From: LMUY01 sp964245075
GTDB lineage: Bacteria; Pseudomonadota; Alphaproteobacteria; Acetobacterales; Acetobacteraceae
Length of the DNA stretch: 24,588 nt
Direction: 5' to 3'
Assembly (NCBI GenBank): GCA_964245075.1
Contig: CAXTLC010000071.1
Location: 1-24,588 of the forward strand
This document shows, piece after piece, positions 15,925 to 24,058 of this stretch (positions are counted from its first letter, which is position 1; every line of letters starts with the position of its first letter). A model generated the notes under the pieces. The model had not been told where the DNA came from. It saw only the letters and a list, made by a program, of their open reading frames with translations, and made no database searches. A program made the translations under genes and the position numbers.

Positions 15925-17526
15925 ATGGACGCCCTGACCCCCGACCGGCCGCCCGCCGCCCATCCCGGCCGCCACCCGACCATCTTCGACCCGGCGACGC
16001 TGGTCCTGCTGACGGTGCTGTGCGTCGTCGGCGCCATCATCGGCATGCAGCTCCTGGTCACGCTGGGGGTCACGGCCAACACCTCCATCGTGGGCGCTCT
16101 GGTGGCGATGGGGCTGGCGCGGGTGCCGCTGCGGGCGTTCACCCGCTACCGATCGGTCCACGTGCAGAACCTGGCGCAGAGCGCCATCTCGGCCGCCACC
16201 TTCGGCGCGGGCAACAGCCTGCTGCTGCCGATCGGCATCCCCTTCCTGCTGGGCCGCGGTGACCTGGTGCTGCCGTTGCTGGGCGGCGTGGCGCTGGCCA
16301 TGCTGGTGGACGCGACGATGCTGTACCGCCTGTTCGGCACCGACGCCTTTCCCGCCGAGGGCGCCTGGCCGCCCGGCGTCGCGGCGGCGGAGGCGATCCG
16401 CGCCGGGGACGAGGGCGGGCGGCGCATGGCGGTGCTGGGCGGCGGCGTGGCGGCCGGGATCGTCGGCACCGGCCTGTTCGGCATCCCGATGTCGGCGTTC
16501 GGCGTCGCGTTCATCGGCAACGTGTGGGCGCTGGCGATGTTCGGCGTCGGCTTGCTGCTGCGCGGCTACTCGGCACGCCTGTTCAGCGGCGTGCTGCCGG
16601 GCGGCGATATTGGCAAGGCGTTCATCCCGCACGGCCTGATGATCGGCGCCGGGCTGGTGGCGCTGGTGCAGGTCGGCCTGGTGATGATGGCGCGCGGCGA
16701 CGCCGGGAACTCCCCGGCGCGGGGCGCGGGCCGTGCCCTGGGCGTGGGCGCTCTGGCCTACGTCGCCGTTGCGGTGCTGATCGCCGCTGCGGGCGGGCTC
16801 GTGGCGGAGCTGTCGGTGCCGATGCTGGTGGCTTTCGTGCTGTATGCGGCGTTCGCGGCGTTGGTGCACGAGCTGATCGTCGGCTTGGCCGCGATGCATT
16901 CCGGCTGGTTCCCGGCCTTCGCCGTGGCGCTCATCACCCTCATCGTCGGCATGCTGGCCGGCTTCCCGCCGGTCTCGCTGGCGCTGCTGGTCGGGTTCTC
17001 CGCCGCGACCGGGCCGGCCTTCGCCGACATGGGCTACGACCTCAAGGCCGGCTACATGCTGCGCGGACAGGGCGCCGACCCGGCGTTCGAGCGTGACGGC
17101 CGGTTCCAGCAATACCTCGCCGCCATGTTCGCCTTCGCCGTGGCGGCGGTCGTGGTGCTGCTGTCCTACCGCGGCTACTTCGCCGCCGGGCTCGTGGCGC
17201 CGGTGGCGAAGGTGTACGTGGCGACCATCAAGGCCGGCGCCACCCCCGGAGTCGCGTGGCAATTGCTGCTCTGGGCGGTGCCCGGCGCGGCGTTGCAACT
17301 GGGGGGCGGCCCGCGGCGGCAGCTCGGCGTGCTGTTCGCGACCGGCATGCTGATCGTGTTCCCTGCCGCCGGGTGGGCCGTGCTGGCCGGGGTCGCGCTG
17401 CGGCTGCTGTACGCACGGGTCCGCGGCGCGGAAGCGGCGGGCGAGATGGAGGTGTTCGCGGGCGGCGTCATCGCCGGGGACGCGCTGACTGGGTTCGTGA
17501 CGGGGGTGGCGAAAAGTGCGCGGTGA
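15925..17526 (+). CDS. OPT-family transporter
   Basis: A 533-residue polytopic membrane protein, mostly hydrophobic with about 12 or more membrane segments. OPT/YSL-type features are the first segment GAIIGMQLLVTLGVTANTSI, the repeated motif TGLFGIPMSAFGVAFIGNVW with small-residue helix packing, and AFIPHGLMIGAGLVAL. Bacterial OPT members import oligopeptides, glutathione or metal chelates with protons. ATG 15925 is 5 nt after the HyuAB stop and GGAG at 15913-15916 is well placed, so the two genes are one operon. The likely job is uptake of the HyuAB substrate, for instance a peptide or a lactam-containing compound; that link is inference. No terminator with a T tract is seen after its stop at 17524-17526. 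Confidence 0.8.
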   Translation: MDALTPDRPPAAHPGRHPTIFDPATLVLLTVLCVVGAIIGMQLLVTLGVTANTSIVGALVAMGLARVPLRAFTRYRSVHVQNLAQSAISAATFGAGNSLLLPIGIPFLLGRGDLVLPLLGGVALAMLVDATMLYRLFGTDAFPAEGAWPPGVAAAEAIRAGDEGGRRMAVLGGGVAAGIVGTGLFGIPMSAFGVAFIGNVWALAMFGVGLLLRGYSARLFSGVLPGGDIGKAFIPHGLMIGAGLVALVQVGLVMMARGDAGNSPARGAGRALGVGALAYVAVAVLIAAAGGLVAELSVPMLVAFVLYAAFAALVHELIVGLAAMHSGWFPAFAVALITLIVGMLAGFPPVSLALLVGFSAATGPAFADMGYDLKAGYMLRGQGADPAFERDGRFQQYLAAMFAFAVAAVVVLLSYRGYFAAGLVAPVAKVYVATIKAGATPGVAWQLLLWAVPGAALQLGGGPRRQLGVLFATGMLIVFPAAGWAVLAGVALRLLYARVRGAEAAGEMEVFAGGVIAGDALTGFVTGVAKSAR

Positions 17527-18244
17527 GGCGTTCGTTCACTGTCCTCGTGGTTGGGTCCACGAAGTGAATGCGAAGGCGCTCCCGATACCGGCCGCAATCT
17601 CAGGCACCCTGCTTTCGAAGGTGCCATGAAACACTGTGGCGTTTGCCAAAGCGAACGCGCGGACCGCTTGCTCCAGCTCGGCCTGAGCAGTTCGCTCTTT
17701 CTCGGCGAACACGGCCCTGACTTGCGGGTGCTGTCTGTTTGCCGTCAGTCGTCGGACCGTCCTGTTGAGCGCGACACTGAATGGGGGTGTCTCCCCTCGC
17801 GTTCGGCTCCACCGCGGCACGGACCGGAAAAGCCATCGATGTAGCCTTGGACGCCATTGCTTCAGCAGCGCTCTCGCGGCCTTGCAGATATAGGTGTAAT
17901 CGCGTCCCACAGCGGATTTGCACAGCCGAGCGTCATAAGCGGCCCTGAACGGCACGTTCCGGCCCGGCTGATGCCATCGGACCGAACTGCGGCTCGGCTT
18001 GGTCAGGCAGCACGGTAGCGGCGCCTTCGCAGCCGGATGGCCCCACGATGCTGACGATCTCGCCGGGCGCGGGAAGGACATCGGCCGGATGATCTCCAAC
18101 GGACTGCCGCCGCCCCGCGCCAACGGGGCATCTCGCCGCAGAACATCCTTCACGGCCCCGGCCTCCCGGTCCAGAATGAGGCCCCTTCGCTGGAGAACGC
18201 CCCGTGCCGTCGGATCTGCTTGCCCCACAACCCGTTGACGACCG
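17527..18244. other. Gene-poor region with remnants
   Basis: No intact, recognisable gene. Both strands have open frames (e.g. minus 17536-18519, plus 17551-17844), but translations switch composition and match no family I know. The minus strand between about 17536 and 17900 reads as a basic, Arg-rich then helical stretch (AEKERTAQAELEQAVRAFA) that could be the tail of a broken gene. The part at about 17935-18160 holds a decayed ABC ATPase piece, listed separately. This looks like a site of past insertion or gene loss between the HyuAB-OPT operon and the secreted protein gene. Confidence 0.5.
17935..18160 (-). pseudogene. Decayed ABC transporter ATP-binding fragment
   Basis: On the minus strand one frame reads APGEIVSIVGPSGC (about 18028-18069), the strand-and-P-loop of an ABC ATPase of the nitrate/sulfonate/taurine type, but the next residues are EGAAT instead of GKST, so the Walker lysine is lost. 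The preceding SPLEIIRPMSF, expected just upstream of such a P-loop, is in a different frame, joined by a frameshift near 18070. Downstream, DGISRAGT, like the loop after the Walker A helix, is in yet another frame. Walker B and signature motifs are absent. This is a short, frameshifted relic, with no transport function. Confidence 0.5.
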
Positions 18245-19444
18245 ATGACACGATCCATCGTCCTCACCCTCGCGGCATTCCTGCTGGCAGCCCCCTCGCA
18301 CCGAGCGGCGGCGCAGGCGGGCGATGCGGACTCCGCCTGGCTCACCACGCCCAGCAACCCGCTGGCCACGTCCCTGCCGGTGATTCCCAACGCCACCCCC
18401 GGCGACGGGCTGAGGCTCCAGCCGGGCGCCCGCAACGCGTTCTCGCTGGTCATGGGCAGCGCGCAGCCCGGCGCCAACATGCGGGACGCGCAATCCATCC
18501 GGGACCGCTTCTTCCTCAACTACTTCACTGGCAACCTGCACGACGCGATCGGCAGCCCGATCGACACCGGGCAGGCGAACAACAACACCTTCGCCGCCGT
18601 GGCGCGGCATTCCCGGCCGGGCGATCCCCATGACCTGCACGTGATGGCGCCGGACGGCATGCACCTGCGCGCGGTCTGCTCGCACGACCACGCCGATTGC
18701 TCGCCCGGCCATGTCTGGGGCGCCATGGTGCGCCTGCCGTTCGAGTGGCGCCCCGGCACGACGATCAAGGTGCGCTACCGCAGCCCCAAGGGGGAGCATT
18801 CCTGGGCGCCGATCTGGTTCGCCACCGGGCAGCAGACGCCGCCGCCGCCGGGCGTGGACCCGTACCAGGGCTTCAAAGGCCCGAACGCGCTCGCCCGCGT
18901 CAGCGGCACCAGCTTCGAGATCGACTGGAACGACAACTTTCCCCGCGTCCAGGATGGCGTGCCGGCCGGCCGCCAGATCGTGTTCGGCACGCCGGACATC
19001 TACGGCACCCACTGGCAAACCAAGCCGCACCCGGTTTACTGGGCCGATGGCGATGGCTGGCGCTTCTACCCCCATCCGCCGGCCTTCGAGAGCACGCCGT
19101 TCGACTGGTCCGCCGGGTTCCACGACCTGGTCGGCAACTGGCGCGGCGACGGCAGCAACCTGATCGACGTGCTGGTGGACGGCAAGCTGGTGATCACCAG
19201 CTACATGGAATACCCGCAGGAAACCTACGTCGACCCGGCGGACGGGCAGCGCAAGACGATCGCCATGCACCTGCTGATCGGCAACCAGGCGATCCCGGCG
19301 TTCTCCCCGGGGGCGGCGCGTGCGCGCGACAACGATGGCATCCCCGACGGGTGGACGGTCGTCGTGCAGGAGATCTCGGGCTGGTACGGCAACATCGCCG
19401 ACATCAACCGGCTCCGCGCCTCGCCGGAGAACGGGGTGCGGTAG
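18245..19444 (+). CDS. Secreted GH16-like (concanavalin A-fold) protein
   Basis: A 399-residue protein with a Sec signal peptide (MTRSIVLTLAAFLLAAPSHRAAAQ, cleavage near residue 24). The body looks like a beta-sandwich glycan-acting domain: WGAMVRLPFEWRPGTTIKVRYRS, HSWAPIWFATGQ, the acidic FEIDWNDNF at 224-232, then FDWSAGFHDLVGNW, IDVLVDGKLV, MHLLIGNQAI and DGWTVVVQEISGWYG. The strand order and the tryptophan/acidic signature resemble family 16 glycoside hydrolases, but the canonical E-x-D-x-x-E is replaced by EIDWND, so catalysis is uncertain; a lyase or carbohydrate-binding role is possible. It sits tail-to-tail with the acylation operon, which suggests a shared polysaccharide substrate, by inference. 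ATG 18245 has no good Shine-Dalgarno. Confidence 0.6.
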   Translation: MTRSIVLTLAAFLLAAPSHRAAAQAGDADSAWLTTPSNPLATSLPVIPNATPGDGLRLQPGARNAFSLVMGSAQPGANMRDAQSIRDRFFLNYFTGNLHDAIGSPIDTGQANNNTFAAVARHSRPGDPHDLHVMAPDGMHLRAVCSHDHADCSPGHVWGAMVRLPFEWRPGTTIKVRYRSPKGEHSWAPIWFATGQQTPPPPGVDPYQGFKGPNALARVSGTSFEIDWNDNFPRVQDGVPAGRQIVFGTPDIYGTHWQTKPHPVYWADGDGWRFYPHPPAFESTPFDWSAGFHDLVGNWRGDGSNLIDVLVDGKLVITSYMEYPQETYVDPADGQRKTIAMHLLIGNQAIPAFSPGAARARDNDGIPDGWTVVVQEISGWYGNIADINRLRASPENGVR

Positions 19445-19456
19445 CCTTCGCCGGGC

Positions 19457-19496
19457 AGAGCTTCCTTCCGATCGAAGTGGATCGGAAGGAAGCTCT
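19457..19496. terminator. Hairpin between convergent genes, probable bidirectional terminator
   Basis: Perfect 17-bp stem AGAGCTTCCTTCCGATC (19457-19473) with its complement at 19480-19496 and a 6-nt loop. It lies 12 nt after the secreted protein's stop and about 62 nt after the MBOAT stop on the other strand. There is no clear T run on either side, so termination efficiency is unsure. Confidence 0.55.
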
Positions 19497-19505
19497 ACCT
19501 TACTA

Positions 19506-19560
19506 TTCTCACGAGCATCTTCACCCGACGGCTGACCGCGTGCAGTCCGGATGATGCTCT
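19506..19560 (-). repeat. REP-like palindromic repeat, copy A
   Basis: A 55-bp element, read on the minus strand from AGAGCATCATCCG (near 19560) to AGATGCTCGTGAGAA (ending at 19506). The ends pair as GAGCATC/GATGCTC. It matches copy B at 24536-24588 in both end blocks and in the central GTCGG; the two copies are in opposite orientation. Its first two bases overlap the stop codon of the MBOAT gene. Confidence 0.8.
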
Positions 19561-21004
19561 AGAACGTCTTGTAGACGATGTCCGGCGCCGGCGAGTCCAG
19601 CAGCACGATGATCGCGGCCGTGACCGCCACCAGCGCCGTATCCCACGCGGTGCGGACGTAGCGGGAGCGAACGGCCGGGGCGCCGCCCCACCGCACGCGC
19701 AGGACGCCGCCGCGAACCGCCTCCATCGCCGCCAGCACGACGGTCGCCCCGGCGAGGATCGCCAGCCACGCCAGGGGGAGCGCGACCGGCCCGAGCGCCC
19801 GCGAGAAGCTGCCGATCTGCTCCCAGTTCGACCAGAACCAGAACAGCGTGAAGGCGAACCAGGTGAAGGTCAGGCCGCGGCAAGCGGCGTGATAGAACGG
19901 GTTGGCGGCCAGCGCGCGGTAACCCTTGCGCCCGAGCTTCTGCTGCATGAGGACCTGGTAGAGCTTGTTGGCCGCCACGCCGCCGCCTTGCAGGAAGCCG
20001 AAGAACAGGAACTCCGACGTTTGCCCGTGCCACAGCCCGACCAGGAAGAACGTCACGAAGAACGCCCCCACCGCGAGGTAAGGCGCCAGCGCCGGCGCGG
20101 TCACCCGCGTCATCCCCGCCAGCATCAGCGGGTTGTACACGTAGGTCTTGAGCCAGTTCGACAGCGTGATGTGCCAGCGGGACCAGAAGACGATGAAGTT
20201 CTCCGACGAGAACGGCCGGTCAAAGTTCTCCGGCAGCACGATGCGGAAGAACCGCGCCACGCCGATCACGACGTCCACGTAGCCGGAGAAGTTGAAATAC
20301 AGGTAAACCGGGTACACCGCCGCCACCAGGACCCCCGACAAGACCCGGCTGCCTAGCGCTTGACCACCCCCCGGCGCGGGGCCGAGCGCGTCGATGGCGC
20401 CGTGTTGCAGCAAGGACAGCGCCATGGAGACGACTGCCACCTTGAAGTAGCCGACCACGATGCGTTCGAGCGCCCCGCCGGCCTCGGCCAGGCCGAGCGG
20501 CAGCCGGTCCGCCTCCATGCGGTGGTAGTCCTGGTAGCGCTGGATCGGCCCCGACGTCAGGGCGGTGAAGTTGAGCGTGTAGTTGAGGTAGGACAGCAGC
20601 CCGACCGGCTCCTCGATCGCACCCTGGTGGCTGTCTATGACGAGGTGCAGCACGCGGAAGAACACGTAGGATAAACCGACGACCACGTAGGGGAATGGCA
20701 AGTAGGTGCCGCTCGGGATGAACGTGTAGTGCTTGAGCCACGCGAACGCGGCCAAGGTGAGGATCATCAGGACGACGAACAACCGCGGCGCCAAGCCCTG
20801 CCGCGTCGATCGCTGCGCCACGAAGCCGAGCGCCAGGAAGCCCGCGAACGGCACGAACGCGGCCGGCGACCGCGCGAAGCTGGCCAGGAAAAGCAAGTTC
20901 GCCACCAGCAGCACCGCCCGGCGCCACCAGGCGGCAGCCCCCAGGTTGAACACCAGGGCCGCGGCGGCCGCGAACCCCAGGAAAGGCAGCGAGGGAACGA
21001 TCAC
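19559..21004 (-). CDS. MBOAT-family O-acyltransferase (AlgI/DltB-like)
   Basis: A 481-residue polytopic membrane enzyme. Several hydrophobic segments flank the MBOAT core: LSYVFFRVLHLVID, LNYTLNFTALTSGPIQRYQDY, YFNFSGYVDVVIGVARFFRI, PENFDRPFSSENFIVFWSRW, HITLSNWL with His278, and GLWHG with the invariant His326. AlgI, DltB and relatives carry an acyl group across the inner membrane onto a polysaccharide or teichoic acid. Here the acyl donor is probably the ACP encoded three genes upstream. Starts at GTG 21004 in a GTGA overlap with the SGNH gene. Its stop TAG (19559-19561) abuts a palindromic repeat. Glycan acceptor is not identifiable, since no glycosyltransferases are in the window. Confidence 0.9.
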   Translation of the reverse strand: MIVPSLPFLGFAAAAALVFNLGAAAWWRRAVLLVANLLFLASFARSPAAFVPFAGFLALGFVAQRSTRQGLAPRLFVVLMILTLAAFAWLKHYTFIPSGTYLPFPYVVVGLSYVFFRVLHLVIDSHQGAIEEPVGLLSYLNYTLNFTALTSGPIQRYQDYHRMEADRLPLGLAEAGGALERIVVGYFKVAVVSMALSLLQHGAIDALGPAPGGGQALGSRVLSGVLVAAVYPVYLYFNFSGYVDVVIGVARFFRIVLPENFDRPFSSENFIVFWSRWHITLSNWLKTYVYNPLMLAGMTRVTAPALAPYLAVGAFFVTFFLVGLWHGQTSEFLFFGFLQGGGVAANKLYQVLMQQKLGRKGYRALAANPFYHAACRGLTFTWFAFTLFWFWSNWEQIGSFSRALGPVALPLAWLAILAGATVVLAAMEAVRGGVLRVRWGGAPAVRSRYVRTAWDTALVAVTAAIIVLLDSPAPDIVYKTF

Positions 21005-22137
21005 CGGTTCGCCCCCACACGGGTGGGGGCCGGGTTGCGGCAGCCGCTGAACGGGCCGTAAGGGACTGCCGCGAGCTGCTGGGCGATGTAGGCCGCCGCC
21101 ACTGGCTGCCCCCGTCCGGACAGGTGGCCGTCCACCTGGTAATAGAGCTGCTCCGGCGCCGGGTTGGTCCGCAGCGCGACCGAGGTGTCCACGAAGCCGA
21201 CGCCGTGGCGCGCGGCAGCCGCCTGCAACGCGGCGGGAAGTGCCGCGGGATCGACGCCCGGCGGCACCGTCCGGCCGGTCATCAGCGCCACCTGCGCCTC
21301 CTGCGGCACGAACACGAAGCTGAACGGCACGCCCGCCGCTCGCGCCTGGCTGGCGAGCTCGCCGAGCAGCGCCTCGAAGTTGCGCAGCCGCGCCTGCCAG
21401 TTGGGGCTGAACGGGGGGCGTAGGAAATCCGCCTTGTCGCCGTAGCGCAGGTAGAGCGGGAGGTAGACCGACGCGTTCTGGAACAGGAAATGCTGCGCCA
21501 CGATGACGGCGCGGCTGTTCTTCAGCGTGTCGAACACCCGGTGCTGCAAGCCCTCCGGCGCCGCCGGGGGCGGTGGCGGCGGCTTCTGCCCTCCTGGAAC
21601 GGGCGGAACGTCGTCCAACTCATATTCCAGGTCGAACGGCGCCAGCGCGAGCAGCACCGCGTCCGGCCGCAGCCGCAGCGCTTCGGCCATCCGCGGCACC
21701 AGCAGGTGGCCGGAATAGCCGATCCCGCCCAGGTTCTGCACTTCGACCGGCGCGTTGCACAGCCGGGTCAGGTCCGCGCCGAGCCGGCCCCCGATCGATT
21801 TGGAGTACTCGACCATGTAGCCTTCGCTCAGCGACGAGCCGATCAGCGCCACCCGCCGCGTGCCAGCAGGCGCCGGGCCGCACGCCGCCGCCGAGCGGTA
21901 GCCGCACGCATTGTAGTCGTTGGTGACCCACGGCCCCTCGGCCGTCTTCATCGTGGACTGGCAGTGGCCGCGGAAGCGGTAGCCGATCTGCGGATCGGGC
22001 ACGCGGCACGCGTTGAAGGCCTGCTCGGGCCAGGCCAGGCGGGCAGCGACCTCGGCGCCCGCCATCAGGAACCCGACGGTCGCGAGGCTGATGAGCGGCA
22101 GCAGCCACGCGTCGCGCCGTGGCAAGCCGGAGGACAC
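21001..22137 (-). CDS. SGNH hydrolase-like protein, membrane-anchored
   Basis: A 378-residue protein with one N-terminal membrane helix (WLLPLISLATVGFLMAGAEV, residues 11-30) and a periplasmic domain. Seen: an SGNH-like strand VALIGSSLSEGY with nucleophile candidate Ser102, a glycine block GGIGYSGH, and near the C-terminus YYQVDGHLSGRG, which fits the Asp-x-His dyad of AlgJ/AlgX-type SGNH enzymes. Those proteins work with an MBOAT to transfer or edit O-acyl groups on exported polysaccharide, which fits its place directly upstream of the MBOAT gene. A Pro-rich linker (GGQKPPPPPPAAP) splits the domain near residue 195. Starts at GTG 22137, 7 nt after the upstream stop, with no strong ribosome-binding site, and overlaps the MBOAT start by GTGA. 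Confidence 0.83.
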   Translation of the reverse strand: MSSGLPRRDAWLLPLISLATVGFLMAGAEVAARLAWPEQAFNACRVPDPQIGYRFRGHCQSTMKTAEGPWVTNDYNACGYRSAAACGPAPAGTRRVALIGSSLSEGYMVEYSKSIGGRLGADLTRLCNAPVEVQNLGGIGYSGHLLVPRMAEALRLRPDAVLLALAPFDLEYELDDVPPVPGGQKPPPPPPAAPEGLQHRVFDTLKNSRAVIVAQHFLFQNASVYLPLYLRYGDKADFLRPPFSPNWQARLRNFEALLGELASQARAAGVPFSFVFVPQEAQVALMTGRTVPPGVDPAALPAALQAAAARHGVGFVDTSVALRTNPAPEQLYYQVDGHLSGRGQPVAAAYIAQQLAAVPYGPFSGCRNPAPTRVGANR

Positions 22138-22144
22138 GGGCGGC

Positions 22145-24058
22145 CTACGCGGCGAGCGCGGCGGCGCCGGAGTGGACCACCCGCATCGGCACCGCGGCGA
22201 TCTCGGTCGCCACGGGCAGCATCCAGGTGGTTGTCCCCTCCTGATCCGCGACCTTCGTGAAGCCGAGCTTGCTGTAGTGGTCCCGCACCAGCGCGTTCTT
22301 CTCCGTGGGCGCGAAGCGCCCCTGCAACCAGTGGACGCCGGCCTCGCGCGCTCGGAGCAGGATCTCGCGCAACACCATCTGCTCCACCTTGCGGCCCAGC
22401 ACGCGGCAGCTCATCAGCCAGGTGTCGATCACCCATTCCCCGGTCTCGCCCGGGCGGCAGATCACGACGCAGATCATGCCGTTGTCGCCGAAGCTGTCGA
22501 TCAGCCGGACCTGCAAGGTGAACACATCCGGGTCCGCTTCCGCGGCGGCGACCTCGGCCTCCCCGTAGCGGCGCGTGGTGAGGTTGAACTGGTTCGACTT
22601 GTTGATCAGTTGGCTGATCCGCGCCCGGCCGGTGCGGTCGAACGGCGCGAACTGGATCTCCATGTCGAGCGAGGCGAGGTACGCGTCGAGGTCGCCAGCC
22701 TGGCGCTGCAATGCCACCCGGCGCGCATTGGACTGGTACATCCCGGCCCGCTTGCTGTCCTCGTCCGAGAAGGCTGTCGACTCGAAGTAGCCGGCTGCGG
22801 CCAGGCAGCGCGCATACCACGCCGGGTCGTCCGGCAACTCGGGCACGGCGACCTGCGGCAGCACGCGGCGCACCAGGCCGCGCTCGACCGGGTTGTCGTC
22901 AAGGAACACCATCGCATCCAAGCCGAGCGAGAGTTCCTCCGCGATGGCCTTGATGTTGGTGGCCTTGTCGTTCCAGTTCGCCTGGAACACCGCGAAATGC
23001 TCCTCCCTCAGCAGCATCTCGGGGTGCATGCGGAATGGTTGCCGGGCAACCTCGTCGGTGTTCTTCGACGAGACCGCCAGGACGACCCCGCGCTGCCGGA
23101 GAGCCAGCGCCAGGTGCTGGACGGCCAGATGCGCTTCCCCGGTCGCGTCGCCCTGCGCGACCCTGATGCCTTCTATCCCGTCATCGCCGATCACCCCGCC
23201 CCACACCGTGTTGTCGAGGTCAAGGATGAGGCATTTGCGGCTGCGCCCGCGCGAGGCGGCGATCAGCCGGGCGACATGGTCGCCATAGATTGGCAGGCAA
23301 GCCTCATCGAAGGCGAGCTTGGCCATGTTCCACAGGGCCGGCGAATGCCAAGCGCCCAGGCCCACCGTTTCCGCCAAGGTGGCCACGTCCAGCAGCAGGT
23401 CCTCGGTCTGGCCGACGCTGTCGCAGATGGCCCGGTTCAATCCCTCGATGACCCGGCGCTGCGTGCCCGGCACCATGCGGTCGATGCTGCCGAACAGCGT
23501 TTCCGGCGGCGGGGCGATCGTCTGCACGATGCAGGGGGCGCCGGAATGGGCGCGGATCGCCTGCCGCATCCGGTTCAGTTCGCCCAGCGCGCTCTCGATG
23601 CTTGCGCGTTCCACGTCCCCGTCGCCGTTGGCGAAATGCAGCGGCAGGCCGCGATGGTCGATCGCCAGCAGCACCGCGTCCGGCCGGGCGGTGTTGATGC
23701 GGCCCGCCGGATCGAACGCTTCCTGCGTGATCTGCCCGAAATCGGCCTGAATGCATTGGAGCGCCAAGCCGTGCCGCGCCGCGCTAGCCACCAGCACAGG
23801 AACCAGCAGGTCGAGCGTGCCGTTGCCGATCAGGCCCAAGCGGAACGGTTGCAGCGGCGCCAAGCTGTTTCCACTCGCCACGGCCCGCCCGATGCTACGG
23901 CCGAGCCGGCTGAGCTGGTTGGCGTCCAGCCCGTGGGCGGCCAGCGCGTGGATCGCCGGGCCGGGCGCCGGGTCAGCGGCAAGCCCCTTGCACGCAGCAG
24001 TGAAATCATCCGGAGGCCGCGGCAGCCACGCGAGTTCGGTGTAGAGTGCGGTGCTCAC
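22145..24058 (-). CDS. FkbH-like protein (HAD-IIIC phosphatase plus GNAT-type domain)
   Basis: A 637-residue cytoplasmic enzyme. The N-terminal about 270 residues contain an SGNH-like flavour (PFRLGLIGNGTLDLLVPVL, later WHSPALWNMAKLAFDEACLPIYGDHVAR). HAD motif I is LILDLDNTVWGGVIGDDG with D280 and D282, followed by SSKN and MVFLDDNPVERGLV. The C-terminal part has INKSNQFNLTTRRY and GEWVIDTWLMSCRVLGRKVE, typical of the FkbH family's acyltransferase-like domain. Characterised FkbH-like proteins dephosphorylate 1,3-bisphosphoglycerate and load the glyceryl unit on an ACP; the encoded ACP upstream fits this. Start GTG 24058 overlaps the ACP stop in GTGA; the longer reading from 24193 lies inside the ACP gene and is rejected. 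Glyceryl is the best guess for the acyl group, but other C3 or acyl groups are possible. Confidence 0.9.
   Translation of the reverse strand: MSTALYTELAWLPRPPDDFTAACKGLAADPAPGPAIHALAAHGLDANQLSRLGRSIGRAVASGNSLAPLQPFRLGLIGNGTLDLLVPVLVASAARHGLALQCIQADFGQITQEAFDPAGRINTARPDAVLLAIDHRGLPLHFANGDGDVERASIESALGELNRMRQAIRAHSGAPCIVQTIAPPPETLFGSIDRMVPGTQRRVIEGLNRAICDSVGQTEDLLLDVATLAETVGLGAWHSPALWNMAKLAFDEACLPIYGDHVARLIAASRGRSRKCLILDLDNTVWGGVIGDDGIEGIRVAQGDATGEAHLAVQHLALALRQRGVVLAVSSKNTDEVARQPFRMHPEMLLREEHFAVFQANWNDKATNIKAIAEELSLGLDAMVFLDDNPVERGLVRRVLPQVAVPELPDDPAWYARCLAAAGYFESTAFSDEDSKRAGMYQSNARRVALQRQAGDLDAYLASLDMEIQFAPFDRTGRARISQLINKSNQFNLTTRRYGEAEVAAAEADPDVFTLQVRLIDSFGDNGMICVVICRPGETGEWVIDTWLMSCRVLGRKVEQMVLREILLRAREAGVHWLQGRFAPTEKNALVRDHYSKLGFTKVADQEGTTTWMLPVATEIAAVPMRVVHSGAAALAA

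Noticed and set aside
17536..18519. A 327-codon minus-strand ORF as an intact gene
   Set aside because: Its first third is antisense to the secreted protein gene, its middle contains frameshifted ABC ATPase pieces and its end is unrecognised; there is no ribosome-binding site or consistent family signal, so it is treated as remnant DNA.
19457..19496. The 17-bp hairpin as part of the REP-like element
   Set aside because: The sequence is unrelated to copy B and lies 9 nt outside copy A, so it is treated as a separate terminator-like structure.
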